A stretch of DNA of 64,000 bases from Eimeria necatrix. Taxonomy: Eukaryota; Apicomplexa; Conoidasida; Eucoccidiorida; Eimeriidae. The notes beneath the pieces are model-generated. The model saw only the letters and a list, made by a program, of their open reading frames with translations, did not search any database and was not told the origin of the DNA. Below, piece by piece: positions 20,451-33,300 of this stretch. The translations under genes and the position numbers were made by a program. Numbering within the stretch: position 1 is the first letter of the stretch; every line of letters begins with the position of its first letter. The stretch lies in assembly GCF_000499385.1 (NCBI RefSeq), contig NW_013654402.1, forward strand, positions 1-64,000. Reading direction: 5' to 3'.

Positions 20451-21512
20451 TCACACCTCTCCAGACAACAATACAGGAACGCCATCAGCCCGGGAGGCAT
20501 CACCATGAGCGCTGCCCTCAGCAGCAGCAGCAGCAGCAGCAGCCGCTGCTGCTGCACGTCTTTTCAGTAAATTCAGCAACTGTTGCGCCGTTATTACCCT
20601 GGCAAGAGCCGCACGAGCTCTGTCTTTTCCCGATTCCGGTCTACTCATTGTTTTCGCATTCTCTTCGGTTCCCTCCGCTCTCTTCCTCTTCGCGTTCCCA
20701 CTTGCACCTCTACTTCCCGTTCCTCCTGCTTCCCACCCCGCTCCTGCTGCTGCTGCTCCTGCTGCTGCTCCTGCTGCTGCACCCCTCGGCAGCGAAACTC
20801 CAGTCTTGCCAAATCTCCCCCACCCACTTGCGCTCCCTGACCTTCTGGTTTCCGTGTCCATCAGCCCGAGACGGTCCCCCACCTCCTTGCTTACGACTTC
20901 ATCTCTTCTTCCCCACCTCGTTTCTGCCGCGTCTCTTTTTACAATTCCAACTTCAGGACAATCACTTCCCGAACTCCGCCTCTGTCGCTGGCACCCCCGC
21001 TCCCCAGAAGTCATATCTTGTGCATCTGCACTTTCTGCTTCTCGTTTCGCCTCCTCACCTCCTCTTGGAGTTGACTGAAAGTCCCACGCTTCCGCAATCT
21101 TCGAACTTCTCTTCCTCTTGGTGCCTCCCCGCATCCGGCAACTCTGCTGCTGTTTATGGCAGCTGCCATTCCCCGCTATTTCCTTGAGCTTCTCCAGGAG
21201 TTCCGGTGCATGTCCTTGCAGCGCCCCCAAAGCAACCTTCACTACCTCCATCATAGGCGCTCTGGGCTTTCCAGGCTGGCCCTTCTCTTGAGGTTCTCCC
21301 TCTCTGTCGGCTGCTGCTTCACTGGAAGCAGCGCCTGCTGCTGCTGCAGCACCAGCGTGGGGCGGCTCCTCTTGAAGGGGAAACCCATCGGATACCTCTG
21401 CGCCCCCTGCCCAGACCCGAGGCAACTGGCTAGCCCCATAGTGGAGCACCAAAGCTCCCAATAGGTGTAGCTGCAACTGCATCTGCAACAGATTAAAACG
21501 AGGCACAGACAC
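20451..21512 (-). CDS. Hypothetical protein with hydrophobic N-terminus
   Basis: A frame of 353 codons starts at ATG 21512. The N-terminus (LLQMQLQLHLLGALVLHYGAS) could act as a signal peptide or anchor, followed by acidic, Ala-rich and strongly basic Arg/Lys/Ser-rich stretches (RGGTKRKRSSK, GNAKRKRAEGT) and a C-terminal Ala12 run. There is no cysteine pattern of the coccidian surface-antigen type and no known domain. Codon composition is uniform along the frame and there is no repeat-free alternative frame of similar length, which supports coding. An intron may interrupt the Gly/Ala-rich centre (about 20740-20800). Surrounding DNA is repeat-poor. Function unknown. Confidence 0.45.
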   Translation of the reverse strand: MSVPRFNLLQMQLQLHLLGALVLHYGASQLPRVWAGGAEVSDGFPLQEEPPHAGAAAAAGAASSEAAADREGEPQEKGQPGKPRAPMMEVVKVALGALQGHAPELLEKLKEIAGNGSCHKQQQSCRMRGGTKRKRSSKIAEAWDFQSTPRGGEEAKREAESADAQDMTSGERGCQRQRRSSGSDCPEVGIVKRDAAETRWGRRDEVVSKEVGDRLGLMDTETRRSGSASGWGRFGKTGVSLPRGAAAGAAAGAAAAGAGWEAGGTGSRGASGNAKRKRAEGTEENAKTMSRPESGKDRARAALARVITAQQLLNLLKRRAAAAAAAAAAAAEGSAHGDASRADGVPVLLSGEV

Positions 21513-24086
21513 ACACGGGAACGCGGGAGGAGAGAGAGTAACGACACCGCTCCTAAGCGCTACTCTTGGCCTTTACTTAAGCCTATTATGCTTTAAACTA
21601 GTCTTACAAAAGGGAAACAAAAAAAAAACAAAAATAGGTTCAGCTGACGCAAACACACCTCCACACAACAGGACACGAGACGAGACATACACAACTGAAC
21701 CACTGCAAATGGCAGTGGCACAAAACCAACAAACTTTCACCCTTTGTTCCTTTTTTCAATTGTAAAACAATTAAACTGAACATGGGAAGAATAAAAATAA
21801 CGAGAACTGTATACATAAAAAATCATTGCGAGTGGAAGGCGCACTGGAACGGCAGCAGCGCGCGGAGACGGACCGCCGCGCCGCTGGCCCTTGCACACTG
21901 GTAGTGTTGGTTGCCAGTTTGTTGCAGTGCGCGTTATTTCTCCCTTTTTATTAGTTCTAAAATCCAATAATTCGCTTAAATCAGATTGAACAAATGATTT
22001 TATGTATTTTAAAACTGTTCTTTTCGAAGCAAGGGAATTAGACTTCGACAGCACGTGTCTGCACCGGTGCGCCACTGGACCAGTAGCTCCCCCGTCACAA
22101 TCCCACAGGGTGCTGGCGCTTGAATCTGTGCTTTTGCATTTTTTAGAGTAAACTAAATCAAAAAAACTATTCCATGCCCGAAATATTACTAATATTAACT
22201 ACTACGTAGACTTTTTAATGCTTTTGAAAGTGGAGAAGATCCACGAAAAGGTGAGGTCACCCCCTATTCTGTCTCGATGCTGGTTGTGGGGTTGCACCCG
22301 CGGGGGTTGTGACCACTTCCTCTGCAGAAGCCTTTTGTGGCATTTTTTGTGCTTGTGACATTATTGTGAAGCAAAGAAAGAGTTCTTTTTGATTTTTTCT
22401 GTATCCAGTTCATTCGCGAAGTGTGCTGATGGGTGTTGCTGGTGTGCGACTGTCCTTGGTTAGGAGGCAGGGAGGTGCGCGTCTTCGCGTTACCTTTTCG
22501 TGTCGTTCTTTGCGTTAACTCTTCGTGTCTTCTTCCTACATTTCTGTAATGTTACTTTTTAAGCGAAAACCCAAATGTAGGGCTGTAGGAGGGTATCCCC
22601 AGGCATTCCTTTCTTTAGGCGCCCCTTCACTTAACGATAGAGAAACAACAGGGGGGCGCGCAGTGGAAAAAGCGAGGCATTCAGCAGGCATAGTCGTCAA
22701 GAAAAACTCTCAAATAGGAAAAGATCACGGGAAATTAATTTTTCACCAATCTGTCTCTTTCACGCGCACACCACAACACGTTTCTGTGGATCTGTGTGCC
22801 ACTTGGGAGGGCATTTCGAGCGCTAGTACGTAAATAAGTAAATAAATGAGTTTCTGCCTGTATCTACACGTATTTATAGGTACTGCATGCGAGTTTTATT
22901 TCTGAGTACTAGACCTCGGTTTCCGCATGCAAGCCAGGCCACGAGCAGTACACGCGGTTATGTTACTAATTTGAACTCACGCTAGGCTTTCACTGAGAGA
23001 AGTGGACGCCTTTCGACGCATGTCTTGCAACACTAACGGTGGGTCCAAGTGCTTTTTTGCGCCTTCTTTTGTGGGATCAGCCCAATACACTTTTACTTAC
23101 TTCGGTGCTAAATTGGTTGGATAGTACTCATGTATGCGCACATAGCACTTCAGCAAGTAAAACCCGTCAAATTTCTGAGAGCACATTAGTTTCCAAGAGC
23201 CCCCTCATAAGCCCCTAATGTTTAATTTGCTGCTAGCTCAATCAGGTATCTTTTCCAATTGCCTGCGTGACTGAGAGGATCTCTTGGCAAGTGTGATTTG
23301 CCGCAGACACGCAGACGCAAGCCACTTCTTAGCCACGGTAAATCCCTTCAATTGCGCCACTTTTCATGGATAGTAGGTTATTAGTCTTGATTGCAGCCAC
23401 CTGTGGCCCCAGTTAGCTGCTGACAGCTTCAAGACTAGGCCAGAAGCCTCTGAAACTACCCGTTTCGGCAGCTGGGTTTTGCTCTTACCTTGCCGCAGCA
23501 GCATTTCCGTATCTATCGTAGCCCTTTGGCCGCTAGACCCAAGTACTTTTACCCGCAATCGCACTCAGTACTAACTGCAGCCAGCGATGCCCATCTGTTC
23601 AGCCAGCACTGGGCATCAACATTTCGAAGAGGCCTTTCTGCATTCTGGAGGTGACGGTTAATCATCTACAAAGTGGACCTAAAAGGCATCTGACAAACAC
23701 GAACTGTGTTTGCCTCCTTGGGCCACCAAACGCAAAATAAACTGGTATATTTGTTTGCTGCTTCACGGATTCCTCTCTCTGGCTGTCCTTGTTCAAATGT
23801 TGCTGCTTAGTTTTCTGGCTACCAAAATAAAGGCTGTTTAGGTAATTTCCTGGCAGTGGCTCGGCAGTTTTTGTCCCGTCCACTTTGAATCTTCGAAAGC
23901 GAATTGATTCTGCATGGTTTGTGCTGAAGTAAAGTTGGCAGGACCGCGTCTTGCCAAAAATCCAGTAGGGGCCCCCAATCCTAACCCCAATTCCAAACCC
24001 TCAACCTGAGTCCCACGCCACAGGCCCTAAACCCCTGTCCTCGCCTTTCCGAACAAAGAAAGGCAGAGAAAAGGGGAAGGCCAGTG
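21513..24086. other. Intergenic, no supported gene
   Basis: No long open frame, splice pattern or RNA gene is recognised. There is an A-rich tract at 21611-21637. Around 23968-24035 a run of CCCCAATCCTAACCCC-like sequence looks like degenerate telomere-like repeat. The promoters of neighbouring genes may lie here but cannot be specified. Confidence 0.5.
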
Positions 24087-25088
24087 CTAGTTCCGTTTCG
24101 CCCCAAACTGCTTCCGGGCGTAAAACAAATCTGATTTGGCGCTTCCCAAGTTGACTATCTTGGGACAGCCGTCGCGCTGCAGACACATGCGCATACAGCT
24201 AAACGAATGCTGATCTACAGATCCCAAAACACTGCACATTAATGCTGAAAATACCTTCATGATGTGAATACCACCTAGCAGCAAATAACAAGTGAAGCTA
24301 ACGCATGGAAGGACACATGACAAGCAAATGCGAAAACAGCGCAAAATGCGCATAAAACCGTACACTGCTGGGGTTTCAGGTCAACATAAACAACTTGGTC
24401 CGTGCCAAGTACAACTGGGCTAACAAAAACACGAAAACGGCATCTTTGCAACAGCGGCTGAAATGTACTGATGATAGCCATCCATAAGACTCACATCCTT
24501 CTCCATCTGGCAGCACTCCTTGCAGTAGAAGGCGTCCGAAATTCCCTGGCCCCCACAAATGACGCAGCGGCCCTGAAATGAGCCGTAGTTGCACTCATCG
24601 CAAATGCGCACTAAGGTGTGCGGGCGCACGTAGCTGTCGCAAATGGGGCACTTGCCGTCGCAACGTTCGCAGAGCCGGCCGATCGCTGCACGAAAACGAA
24701 AAATTCAAATACATTAAACGGTAAAAGCAAGATATTTGCCGGCCTGACAACCGCAAACAAAGAAAAAACATAAGTGGCAACACTCATGCCGGCGCAAGTC
24801 AACATTTCCGTCGCCTTTCAATGCAGAACGGAGCCCTCTGAGTTGTTCTGTGCGAAGCACTTAGCCGTGAAAGAGCTTCTTACCAATGCCTGGCTGTTTA
24901 CGGCACATGATCAAATCGGGATCTGCATGGCACAACAAGCAACACGAGCAGGTGAGGAAAATGCATACGGGGCAAAAGAGCTAAGATAGGTGCATGCTTC
25001 TGCAGCTCCCTACTCAAAAAACTAGTGCAGAAAAGCCACGGATATCTCGCTACAGGAAGAAATGGTGCTTACGGTGTTTTGCTGCCAT
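24087..25088 (-). CDS. PHF5A: PHF5A/Rds3, SF3b complex zinc-finger subunit
   Basis: Four exons with exact phase: 25088-25073 (16 nt), 24922-24884 (39 nt), 24685-24495 (191 nt) and 24176-24087 (90 nt), giving 111 residues against 110 in humans. The product starts [17 protein letters not shown], continues [39 protein letters not shown] and [18 protein letters not shown], and ends [20 protein letters not shown]. The repeated CxxC pairs form the three-zinc knot of this family. The protein sits in the SF3b part of U2 snRNP, contacts SF3B1 and forms part of the branch-point adenosine pocket; it acts in the nucleus. Donors are C|gtaagc, G|gtaaga and GAT|gtgagt, and acceptors end gcag. The gene contains no homopolymer runs, in contrast to most neighbours, fitting strong constraint. 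Identification is near certain. Confidence 0.97.
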
Positions 25089-25567
25089 TTTCGCGGTCGC
25101 TACCTTGGCAAGAGAAGCCTGCGGGCAAAAGTTGAATGAAAGGCGCGCGAGCCCCTTTCAGGGAGGCTATGGCCATTCAGGCCTTTGGACGAACGTCAAT
25201 AATGACGCAAGCTGTAAAACACAGTTATATGAACAATAACTGTCTTCAGAGCAGAGCTCCACCACGCCTCCTCCGCAGCACGCCGGAAGCAAAGGGGAAG
25301 AGAGTATAAGGGATCTACGACCCGCCCAGTATGGACAGGCGACAATTTTACAATTGAATTTTGAAGTTAGGACCGCAGGATGAAGTGAATCGCAGTAACA
25401 AGGGAGGGCACTGTGGAGGCTCTGCCGCAAGCCCCTGCCTCAAGCTGCATGCGCAGCCGAGAGGGCCAGACCTGGAACTCAGGGTACAAACGAGTGAGGC
25501 GGCCTTAAATAGCGAATGATTGTGCCTCAGGTACATTGAAAAGACTGTGAGACTTCAATACGAAAGG
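25089..25567. other. Intergenic between PHF5A and tRNA-Trp
   Basis: No supported gene. Short frames on both strands (25167-25430 and 25348-25536, minus) have no recognisable motif. The segment presumably contains the PHF5A promoter just above 25088. Confidence 0.5.
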
Positions 25568-25573
25568 AAAAAA
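25568..25573 (-). terminator. Probable RNA polymerase III terminator (T6)
   Basis: Six consecutive T residues on the minus strand lie 26 nt after the 3' end of the tRNA-Trp gene, the usual signal for RNA polymerase III release. Confidence 0.6.
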
Positions 25574-25599
25574 CATTGGAGTACGGAATAGCATAACTT

Positions 25600-25670
25600 G
25601 AGCCCAGAGCGACTCGAACGCCCAGCCTTCTGATCTGGAGTCAGACGCGCTACCATTGCGCCATAGGCCC
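25600..25670 (-). tRNA. tRNA-Trp (anticodon CCA)
   Basis: The 71-nt minus-strand sequence folds into a full cloverleaf. The 7-bp acceptor stem GGGCCTA/TGGGCTC includes two G-U pairs, the D arm is GCGC-AATGGTA-GCGC, the anticodon stem TCTGA/TCAGA closes the loop CTCCAGA with CCA at positions 34-36, the variable loop is 5 nt, and the T arm is GGGCG-TTCGAGT-CGCTC. The internal promoter boxes are intact (A box TGGCGCAATGG, B box GTTCGAGTC). There is no intron and no encoded CCA tail, as expected for a nuclear gene. It decodes UGG tryptophan codons in the cytosol. Confidence 0.96.
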
Positions 25671-26257
25671 GTGGTTGGCATGCTGCATGTCTTTCAGTTT
25701 ACCTGGTGGTGTCCTATTTCAAAATTCAATGTTCAGTCTTATTTATAAGTATGATTCATTTTACAAATGCTACTGTTTCATGCAGGCGGTGGCCTTCTAA
25801 CGAAGAAGACCCGCGTTCAGCTGGCTGTCCTTGCATGACCTTAGGCTCTTGGAGAACGGCGCCCTAGCCTTGCATACCGGTTTGTTTACATTTTTGCTTT
25901 GTTCTTACATTATTTGAGTGTAACCAATCAGATATGTACGCCATATCCGCGTTTCCTGGGTTCTTACAGTGCAATGAAATCTTCCGCGCCTTCGTTCTTC
26001 CCCCCAGCAGGTCTTGAAAGAAACTGAACTTGTCCTGTTTTCCCGCCCTTGTTTTGTGGAAGCACCCCGAGAGTCTGGGATGCGTATTTCTGTTTCTTGT
26101 CTGCCTGGAAATGAATAGTTAGTTTGTCGGGCTGCTCAGCAGCTGCCCTGGGTGATCGCTGTCTAGCTTATGTGGATTATTATGGAGGGAAACGAACACA
26201 AACTCATGCAAAACAGACATCCAACGTAATGTGTACAGCTTCCAGGGCCTGTAGATC
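25671..26257. other. Intergenic between tRNA-Trp and the SET-domain gene
   Basis: AT-rich after 25700. No gene, repeat or RNA is recognised. The upstream region of the SET-domain gene is expected here; one possible acceptor at 26415 (ctctcag) leaves open that translation begins further upstream than 26258. Confidence 0.5.
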
Positions 26258-26749
26258 ATGAGCCAAGGCAGCAGGGAGCTCAAGCCGGCAGGAGCCGCTG
26301 CTTTCCCTGTCCCTTTGCCGCCTTCAGTTCTTTCTTTAAAAGCTTGGCCTCCCACTCTTCAAGAGGTTCCCTCCTCCCTTCTCTCTCCTTCCTGCTGCCC
26401 TTATGACTCTCAGCCCGATGCAGCGGTCAAATCGCTTCCGGCTGCAGCAACAGCAGCGACAGCTGCAGCGGGAGCAACACCAGCAAACCCCGAGGCAGCA
26501 ACGGCAGCAGAAGCAGCAGAGCTTCTCCCACTGGCAGCAAAACGCCGGCGAGTGGATTGCTTTACGGAGATGTATGCAAACGAAGGGAGTTCTGCTGCTG
26601 CTGCTGCGTCTGAAAGGGCAGCACAGGCAGCCACAAACCCTAGGGAAGTAACTCCAGCCACTAGCTCTCCCCACACTCGGGCCCTGACCAGACGCCTCCA
26701 GCGGCCGCCGCTGCTGGAGCAGTGCGTCCCGCTGCTGGAGGCTGAAAAT

Positions 26750-26782
<33 letters not shown>

Positions 26783-27275
26783 CAGCAGGGAAAGCAGCGC
26801 CTGGAACAGCATGGTCAGCAAGAGAAGCGAACGCAAGGGCAGCAGCAGCGGGAGGAACAAGACTACAGCTACTTGCTACAGCAAGAACAGCAGCAGCAGC
26901 AACAACGGCAGCGGGAAGAGGAAAGGCAGGGACAGCAGCAACGGGAGAGGCAGGAGCAGCAGGAGCTCCAAGGTGAGGATAGCAGAACTGATCAGCAGCG
27001 GTTCGCGCTTGCTATAGCGCTGCTTCGGTCTCTACCAATATGGAAGAGGCAGCCAGAATCCATTCCAGCCCTAGTAAAGGCAGCTGCAGCAGCAGCAGCG
27101 GCGAGACAGCGTGGGAGGGGGCCAACGGGGGAGGCCTGCAGCAGCAGCAGCAGCAACAGTACCAACGGCAGCAGCCGCAGCTTTGACAGCATGCTAGACG
27201 GGCCCCCATTTGTGTCTGCCACAATTCACTGGGAAGCAAAGAGGCAGGCAGTATGCGTGAAGGCCTACAAGAGCC

Positions 27276-27307
<32 letters not shown>

Positions 27308-30300
27308 TCTTGCCGCTACTTCCCTCTGCGTCGCCTCAGCCTAGAGAGCCCAGCGGGGCCTCCCTGCCTGCTTCTCGGGGTGCCTTCGAGCCCCAAGTCC
27401 AGCCACTTGCAGCCAGCGCAGCTCGCGTGTCCCAGGAAGCTTCTTTTCGCTGCATATGTCTTCTTCCTGCAGCTGCCATTGCTGCCGCCAGCAGCACAGC
27501 CCCGCGTGCGCCCGGCGGATCTTCACAAGGGTCACCCCGCGGGGCCCCAGGGGCCACCCAAGGCTTTCAATTCATTAAACATGGAGCAGCAGAATGCTGG
27601 GAAGGGGGCAGCAGCGCAGCCGGGCAGCCAGAGGCACGCAGAGGGGTCTCAGCTCGCTGCAGAAGCGCTTGCCGCCGCAGCAGTTGCTGCAGGGTGCCGC
27701 GCTGCCGCCGCATCCTTCAACAGCAACCATGGCCAGCAGCAGCAGCAGCTACATGGTTTGAAAGCGGCGACTGTGCTACTTCTTTCTTGGTCCTTCTCTT
27801 GCCCTCAGCAGATTACCAGTGCTCCTGCTGCCGCGGCTGCGACTTCGGCCGCAGCGCAGCAGCCGCAGCAGCAGCAATGCCGAGAGGAAGGCTCATGCGC
27901 AGTTAGTGTGCAACAGCAGCTGTTTACAGGAAGTGATAAGGCTGCAAGTCTTTCCGAGACTTCATCGAGTGAAGCCGATAGCCACAATGGACTGACATGC
28001 CGGTAAGATGAGGCAGCGCTGCTGCTGCTGCTGCTACAGCTACTCTGCGTATTTCCTTAGTCTTTTCTGCTTCTGTTGCTAGAACACTATATTGTGATAC
28101 TGGCGGCATCTAGGGCACATTCCGCCTGTGGTATATCGAAACCATTTCTTGTGCGTTTTTCTGTGAAGAAGGGCGGTCCTGTAGGATTTACATGAAGTCG
28201 GAGCAGCAGCAGCAGCAGCCCTCTGCAGGCGCGTATTTTTTTGCTTGTTTCTCTCTGTATCTTTTCAGGATTTGCGGCCAGCTTAGCAGCCCACTGTCGC
28301 CGGGGCTTTCTTCATTTGAGACTCACGACATCCATCTCCGACAGCAGCATGCATTCCTTGCACCCCTGCTGGCGGCGCTGCTCGCTTTCAGCCCCACGCA
28401 TGCAGCACAGACATCAGCAGCATCAGCTTACACCATAGGCACTGCTGGTATCTGCAGCAGCAAACCGACCGCGAAGGAAGTTGCACTAGCTATCAGGCGG
28501 CTCGACCAAGTTGCAGTCACGGCCTCGAGCTCTGCGCAGCAAGAGCAGCAACAGCAGCAGCAGCAGCTGAATCCGAACGCTTTCATGTCTGCATGCACGG
28601 CTGCTGTGACACGGCTGCTGCTCCAGCTAGACGGCCTCACCCCCGTGAGCCCCAAAGCATGCTTGATGGAGCAGCGGCGGCTGCTCATTGCGCTTGCAGC
28701 TGTGAAACCCCCTCGGTCTTTTTCGGGGGGGCCAAATATGCAAGAGATTCATCCAAAGGAGCATGTCTTGGGGGCTTTTGTAGCTGACCAGCAGCAGCAA
28801 CAGCAGCTGCACCAGGAGCAGCAGCCGCTTACGCCATGCGCAGCTCTACGTGGAGAGACGACTTCGGCTAAACTACTGCAAGAGCAGGAATTGGTGAGAC
28901 CCTGCTTTCGAGCTGCAGCCGTGGCACAAAGCAACAGCAGTTGCTGCTGGTGTTGCAGCTGCTGCTGCTTTTGGAAGTGCTGCTGCTGCAGTCTATTTTC
29001 TTGCTGCTGATTCTGCTGCTGCGGGTGTGGCCGCCGCCCTGTATATGCACTTCATTCCCGTGGCGTATCGTTGCCTGCCGATTTAGTTGCTGTGGCTTCC
29101 TTTTTCTGCGACTTTGCGGTGAATTCAGACCGTGCAGCGGCTGCTGGAACAGCAGCTGCAGCAGCAGCCTAATGACGCTTTTGTTGCTCCCGTTCTGCAG
29201 CTGCCCGAATCTGTCGGTGGCCCCTTGGGGCTGTGCAGTGCTGCAGCTCCTACGGCCGAGTCTGCTTCATTCTTAATTAGCCACATTCGCGCTGCAGTTG
29301 AAAGCAAGCTTCTTGTGCCATCTGTGTGCGAGACCATACTTAGAGCGAAGCTGTGGGACACCACCGCTGCTGCTGATGCGGGCGCTGCTGCTGATGCGGA
29401 CAACACTGCTGCTGAAGTTGGTTGTAACAACATACAGAGCTGCATCTTTCGCAGCAGGGGAACTGAAGACCAGTTCTGCAGCCAACGCCGCAAAGTGAAA
29501 GTGCCTTTTTTGCGGCAATTTCTAAGTGAAGATTTCCCGGATTGTAGCAGCAACGGGATCGCGAATGGTTGTTTCTGCTCCTGTGGTAGCAGTTGCTTGT
29601 CTCGTCGAGGCTCTGAGGAGATGTCAGGGGCGTCTGCAGAGCCCAGGAGCCAACGAAATGACCCTTTCGCTGCTGCCTGCCGGCGGATGAGCTGGTATGA
29701 GGCTCTCTGTCTTGTCCCGCAGCAGCTGCATTCGCTGCAGTTAGAGTCCACTTCACTCGGAGCAGCGGCAGCAGCAGGAAGTGAAACAGCAGCAGCCGCA
29801 GCTGGCAAAGAAACAGCAGCAGCCTCAGCGACCGAAGCAGCAGACTCTGCAGCTGCAGCTGAATCTCTGCACTTGCTCGCCGTTGTGCTGCCTCCGTTCG
29901 GCGGGCCTCCGTTGCAGCGGGACCGGCTTGAGCGCGTATTAATACAGCCGCGAATGAGGTCTGCGCATCCTCTTATTTCTTCTCTTTTTCAAGAAGGGCA
30001 AAGTGCGGTGCCTCGAAGTCTTATTACGCTAACAGTGGCGTTGCCGGAACCTACAGCTGCAGCTGCTGCTATTGTCGGGTTGCGGCAGTTCCTCACTAAC
30101 CGGGCCAGACCACTGGTCCTTGCTTTGCTGTTTCCGGAGTCGAATTTCGCAGAGGCAGCAGAAGGTCCTGCTTCTCTTGCTTCTACAGCAGCAGAAGACA
30201 CAGCATCTGCTGCTGCTGATGCTATTGGCGCGTGCTACCGGCGGTGCCTACAGCTAATCGAAGCCGCTGCCACTGCGGTTTGCTGCTTTGCTGAAAAACC

Positions 30301-33300
30301 ATGCCCAGCTGTTTTATCTAAACCAGTCCGTTCTTTACTGCAGTATGTATTAGAGAGCGTGGAGTGCCCTCGCTGCAGCATTCAGAGTAACGTGGAGCCG
30401 CGCTGTAACAGCTGCTGCGTTAGGCTGGAGGCTGCTGTTGCTGCAGCAGCTGAGCATGTCACAGACGGGAGTCTCGGCGCAGAAGCGACAGCAGCCGTTG
30501 CTGCTGCATCACTTGAGGGTTCAGCAACTGCCTCTGAGCGTCAGGACGAGCTTCCTCAACAATCCAGTGGTGTTGTGCGTCGCCGCATGCTGTCATTTCT
30601 TTGCGGGGCTCTTGTTGAATTCTTGAAAGAGTGGGAAGTCACTGCGCCAACTGCTGCAGATAGTGAGAAATCATGGATCCCCAGAGTCTGTCAGGCCAAG
30701 GAAGGGATTTCACACCAGTCTCTTGCTGCTACTGCTGGTGAAGCTGAGCCACGTGGGGGCCTGCTCGAGGACGTGCATGTCAGGCAGCCGTCTGTACACC
30801 AGGAATGCTTCGAATTTGGGGGTCTTCCTGTTGCATGCGATGACACGCAAACTGGTGGGCTTCTGCTTTTGCGATATTTTTGTTACTTCGCAGCTGGTTT
30901 CGTCATCCGGTCACGCAGTTTTCCTCTTCTTCCATCGGCAGATTTCTTATATATGGAGATTAAAGCTTTTGTTCGTGTCTCTTCTCTCCCTATGTATTTC
31001 CCTTATTGCTCGTTCTGTGTCTGCCTCTTTGGCAATCTTCCTTTTTCCTTGCTTTGTGCCTTTTGCCTTACAGTTTCTCTTCGCTGTATGGGGATTCTCT
31101 TGAGGCAGTTGCCTCCGTGACTTTTATGGTGCGTTCCTTTACCTACCTTTCGCCGGCTTAGTTTCTTCTGCATGTACGCCTTCACAGGCCTCTTAATTCA
31201 AGCCACTCCTTTCGGAGCTCGAGTCGTGAGGGGGACGCCATTAATGTGCCGCCACCAGCTGCAGCAGGTCGCGGCTCTTTCAGAAGGCTCAGGACTTGCA
31301 CCGGAAGTCAGGGGAGGCCCTGCAACAGGAGCAGCTGCTGCAGGGAGCATCGGTATCGGCGGTGGTAGCAGCAGCAATAGCCGAAGAGCCCAAGGCAGCG
31401 CCGGCGCCGGCTATGGCTTCAGCAGCAACGGCCGAGGCACCAAACCTGACGGCAGTTTTTCTCTACAGCACTTTCCCCACTCCCCCCCCACCCTATCCTT
31501 GCCTAGAGACTCCTTCTCTCCGTCATCATCTGCGTCAGACTACGCCCAGGAAGGTCAGCGAAAATATTCTGCCTTGGCAGCCTCTTTTGCGGGTCTCGCT
31601 AGGGCCTTCAATGACGACCCACCCCATGCGGCTCCAAAGAATCGTACAAAGGCTTCTCTCGAGGATGAGGACCCTGTGCCTTGGCAAAGCGTCGATATCT
31701 TCGCGTGGAGTCTGATGGACGAAAACGGTGAGTACTACTAACACTCCTACGTATTTCGCTGTTATTCTTCTTGCTGTTGCTGCTGCTCTCGGCTGCCCAG
31801 CTTCTGTTATTCTCGTCGTAGCAGGTCCCCACGGTCTCGCCAGTGGTCTGTCTTCCTTCTGCAGGAAGGCGCTAGTATCTCTTTTTCCGTATTGTTTGGT
31901 TTCATCTTTGATGTGCTTTCCCTGCAGCAGTGTACCTTTTTGGTTCCGTACAGCCACATCTCTATCTTAGACTTCCTCTGCCGTATCTCGTGAAGCCCCT
32001 TTGTCTTCATGTACTTGGCTTCGTGCATCCATGCTCTGTTTCAGGGGCCGATGCGGACACGTCTCTTGAATTCCGTCTCTCGAAAGCCTCCCTGTGCAGG
32101 AAGTCAACACCAAGAGGGGCCCCTACGAACTCTTCTGTTTCTTCACAGCACGCGGCATCCAAAAAGTCTGCAGCAGCCGAACCTGCACAAGAAGGAGCAG
32201 CAGGATCAAGACCAGCAGTGGCAGAGGCTGCAACCGAAACGACTGCTAAAGCGGGAAACGCAGCAGCTGCTGCAACAACAGAAGCAAGATCTGCAGAGCT
32301 ATCAGCTGCGTCAAAGGCACTTTCCCCTTGCGCATCAGACTCTGAGGAACCACCCCTTCATGGAGATAGCAGCAATCACCTCTTGGCGGCGGTATGGCAG
32401 GCAGCGAGTGGCCCTGTCTTAGACTTGGCAGCGGGAGAGGCTCAGCGCCGCAGACTGTCTCCGTTCTTTGGACTCGTTCTGGAGGTAGCTCATGCACAGC
32501 CAGCAGCAACAGCAGCAACTGCTTCTGAGGCTGCCTGCGGCTCGACATTCACTTCTTCCCAGATTCATGCGCATGCGTGTGTTGTTTGTGGACTTGTGCC
32601 AGTTGTTGTTGTGGCCTTCTGAGTAGTCTCATGTGTCATTCTTTTCGCTTCTGTGTCGCACTGAAGGTTTTTGCTGTTCTGTGGTTTCGCTCTGCTTCTT
32701 TTCACTACTGCAGGAAACTGGATGCCTGCCAGAGGCAGCAGATCTGCAGCAGCAGCGCAACAAGTTGTTCTTCCTCTTTGACGCTGTGGACAGACTGAGT
32801 ACGAGTTATACTGCCATGATGCTCGTTGTCCTGGTGTTTTTGTTGACGCTGCTACTGTCTTAACTTAGGACTCGTGTGCTGATGCGTGGAGGTGCAGAGA
32901 CAGCTCAACTCTACGAGAGTCCCTCGAGAGCTACTCAGCTTGCTGCCCGTCAGAAGTATCTGCGAATAGCCAAGTCTTCCGTGCACGGGTACGCATACTT
33001 GTTGCAAGTAGGAGTATCAGTGCCAAAGTCAGCAGCAGCAGCGGCAGCAGGTCCTAGTACTGTTTGCAGCAGCAGTCTATGCGCGTGGTGCGAGCCTAAA
33101 GCAACCATAGGCTCTCCTGGCGGGTGCAGGAGCGCAACGTTCTTGACTCTGTCATTTCGGCGCATTTTGCGGTTTTTGTAGACTCGGGTCAATTAAGAGT
33201 AGCGTATTTATGTTGAAAGGCGTCTTGTAGCATCTTTTCTTTTTAGTTGATAGCGTGTGGGCCGCTTGTTACTCAAGTTTTCTTCCTGTGCCTAAGGTTC

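Noticed and set aside
20451..21512. Coccidian SAG-type surface antigen
   Set aside because: A hydrophobic N-terminus is present, but there is no conserved cysteine set and no C-terminal GPI-like hydrophobic tail.
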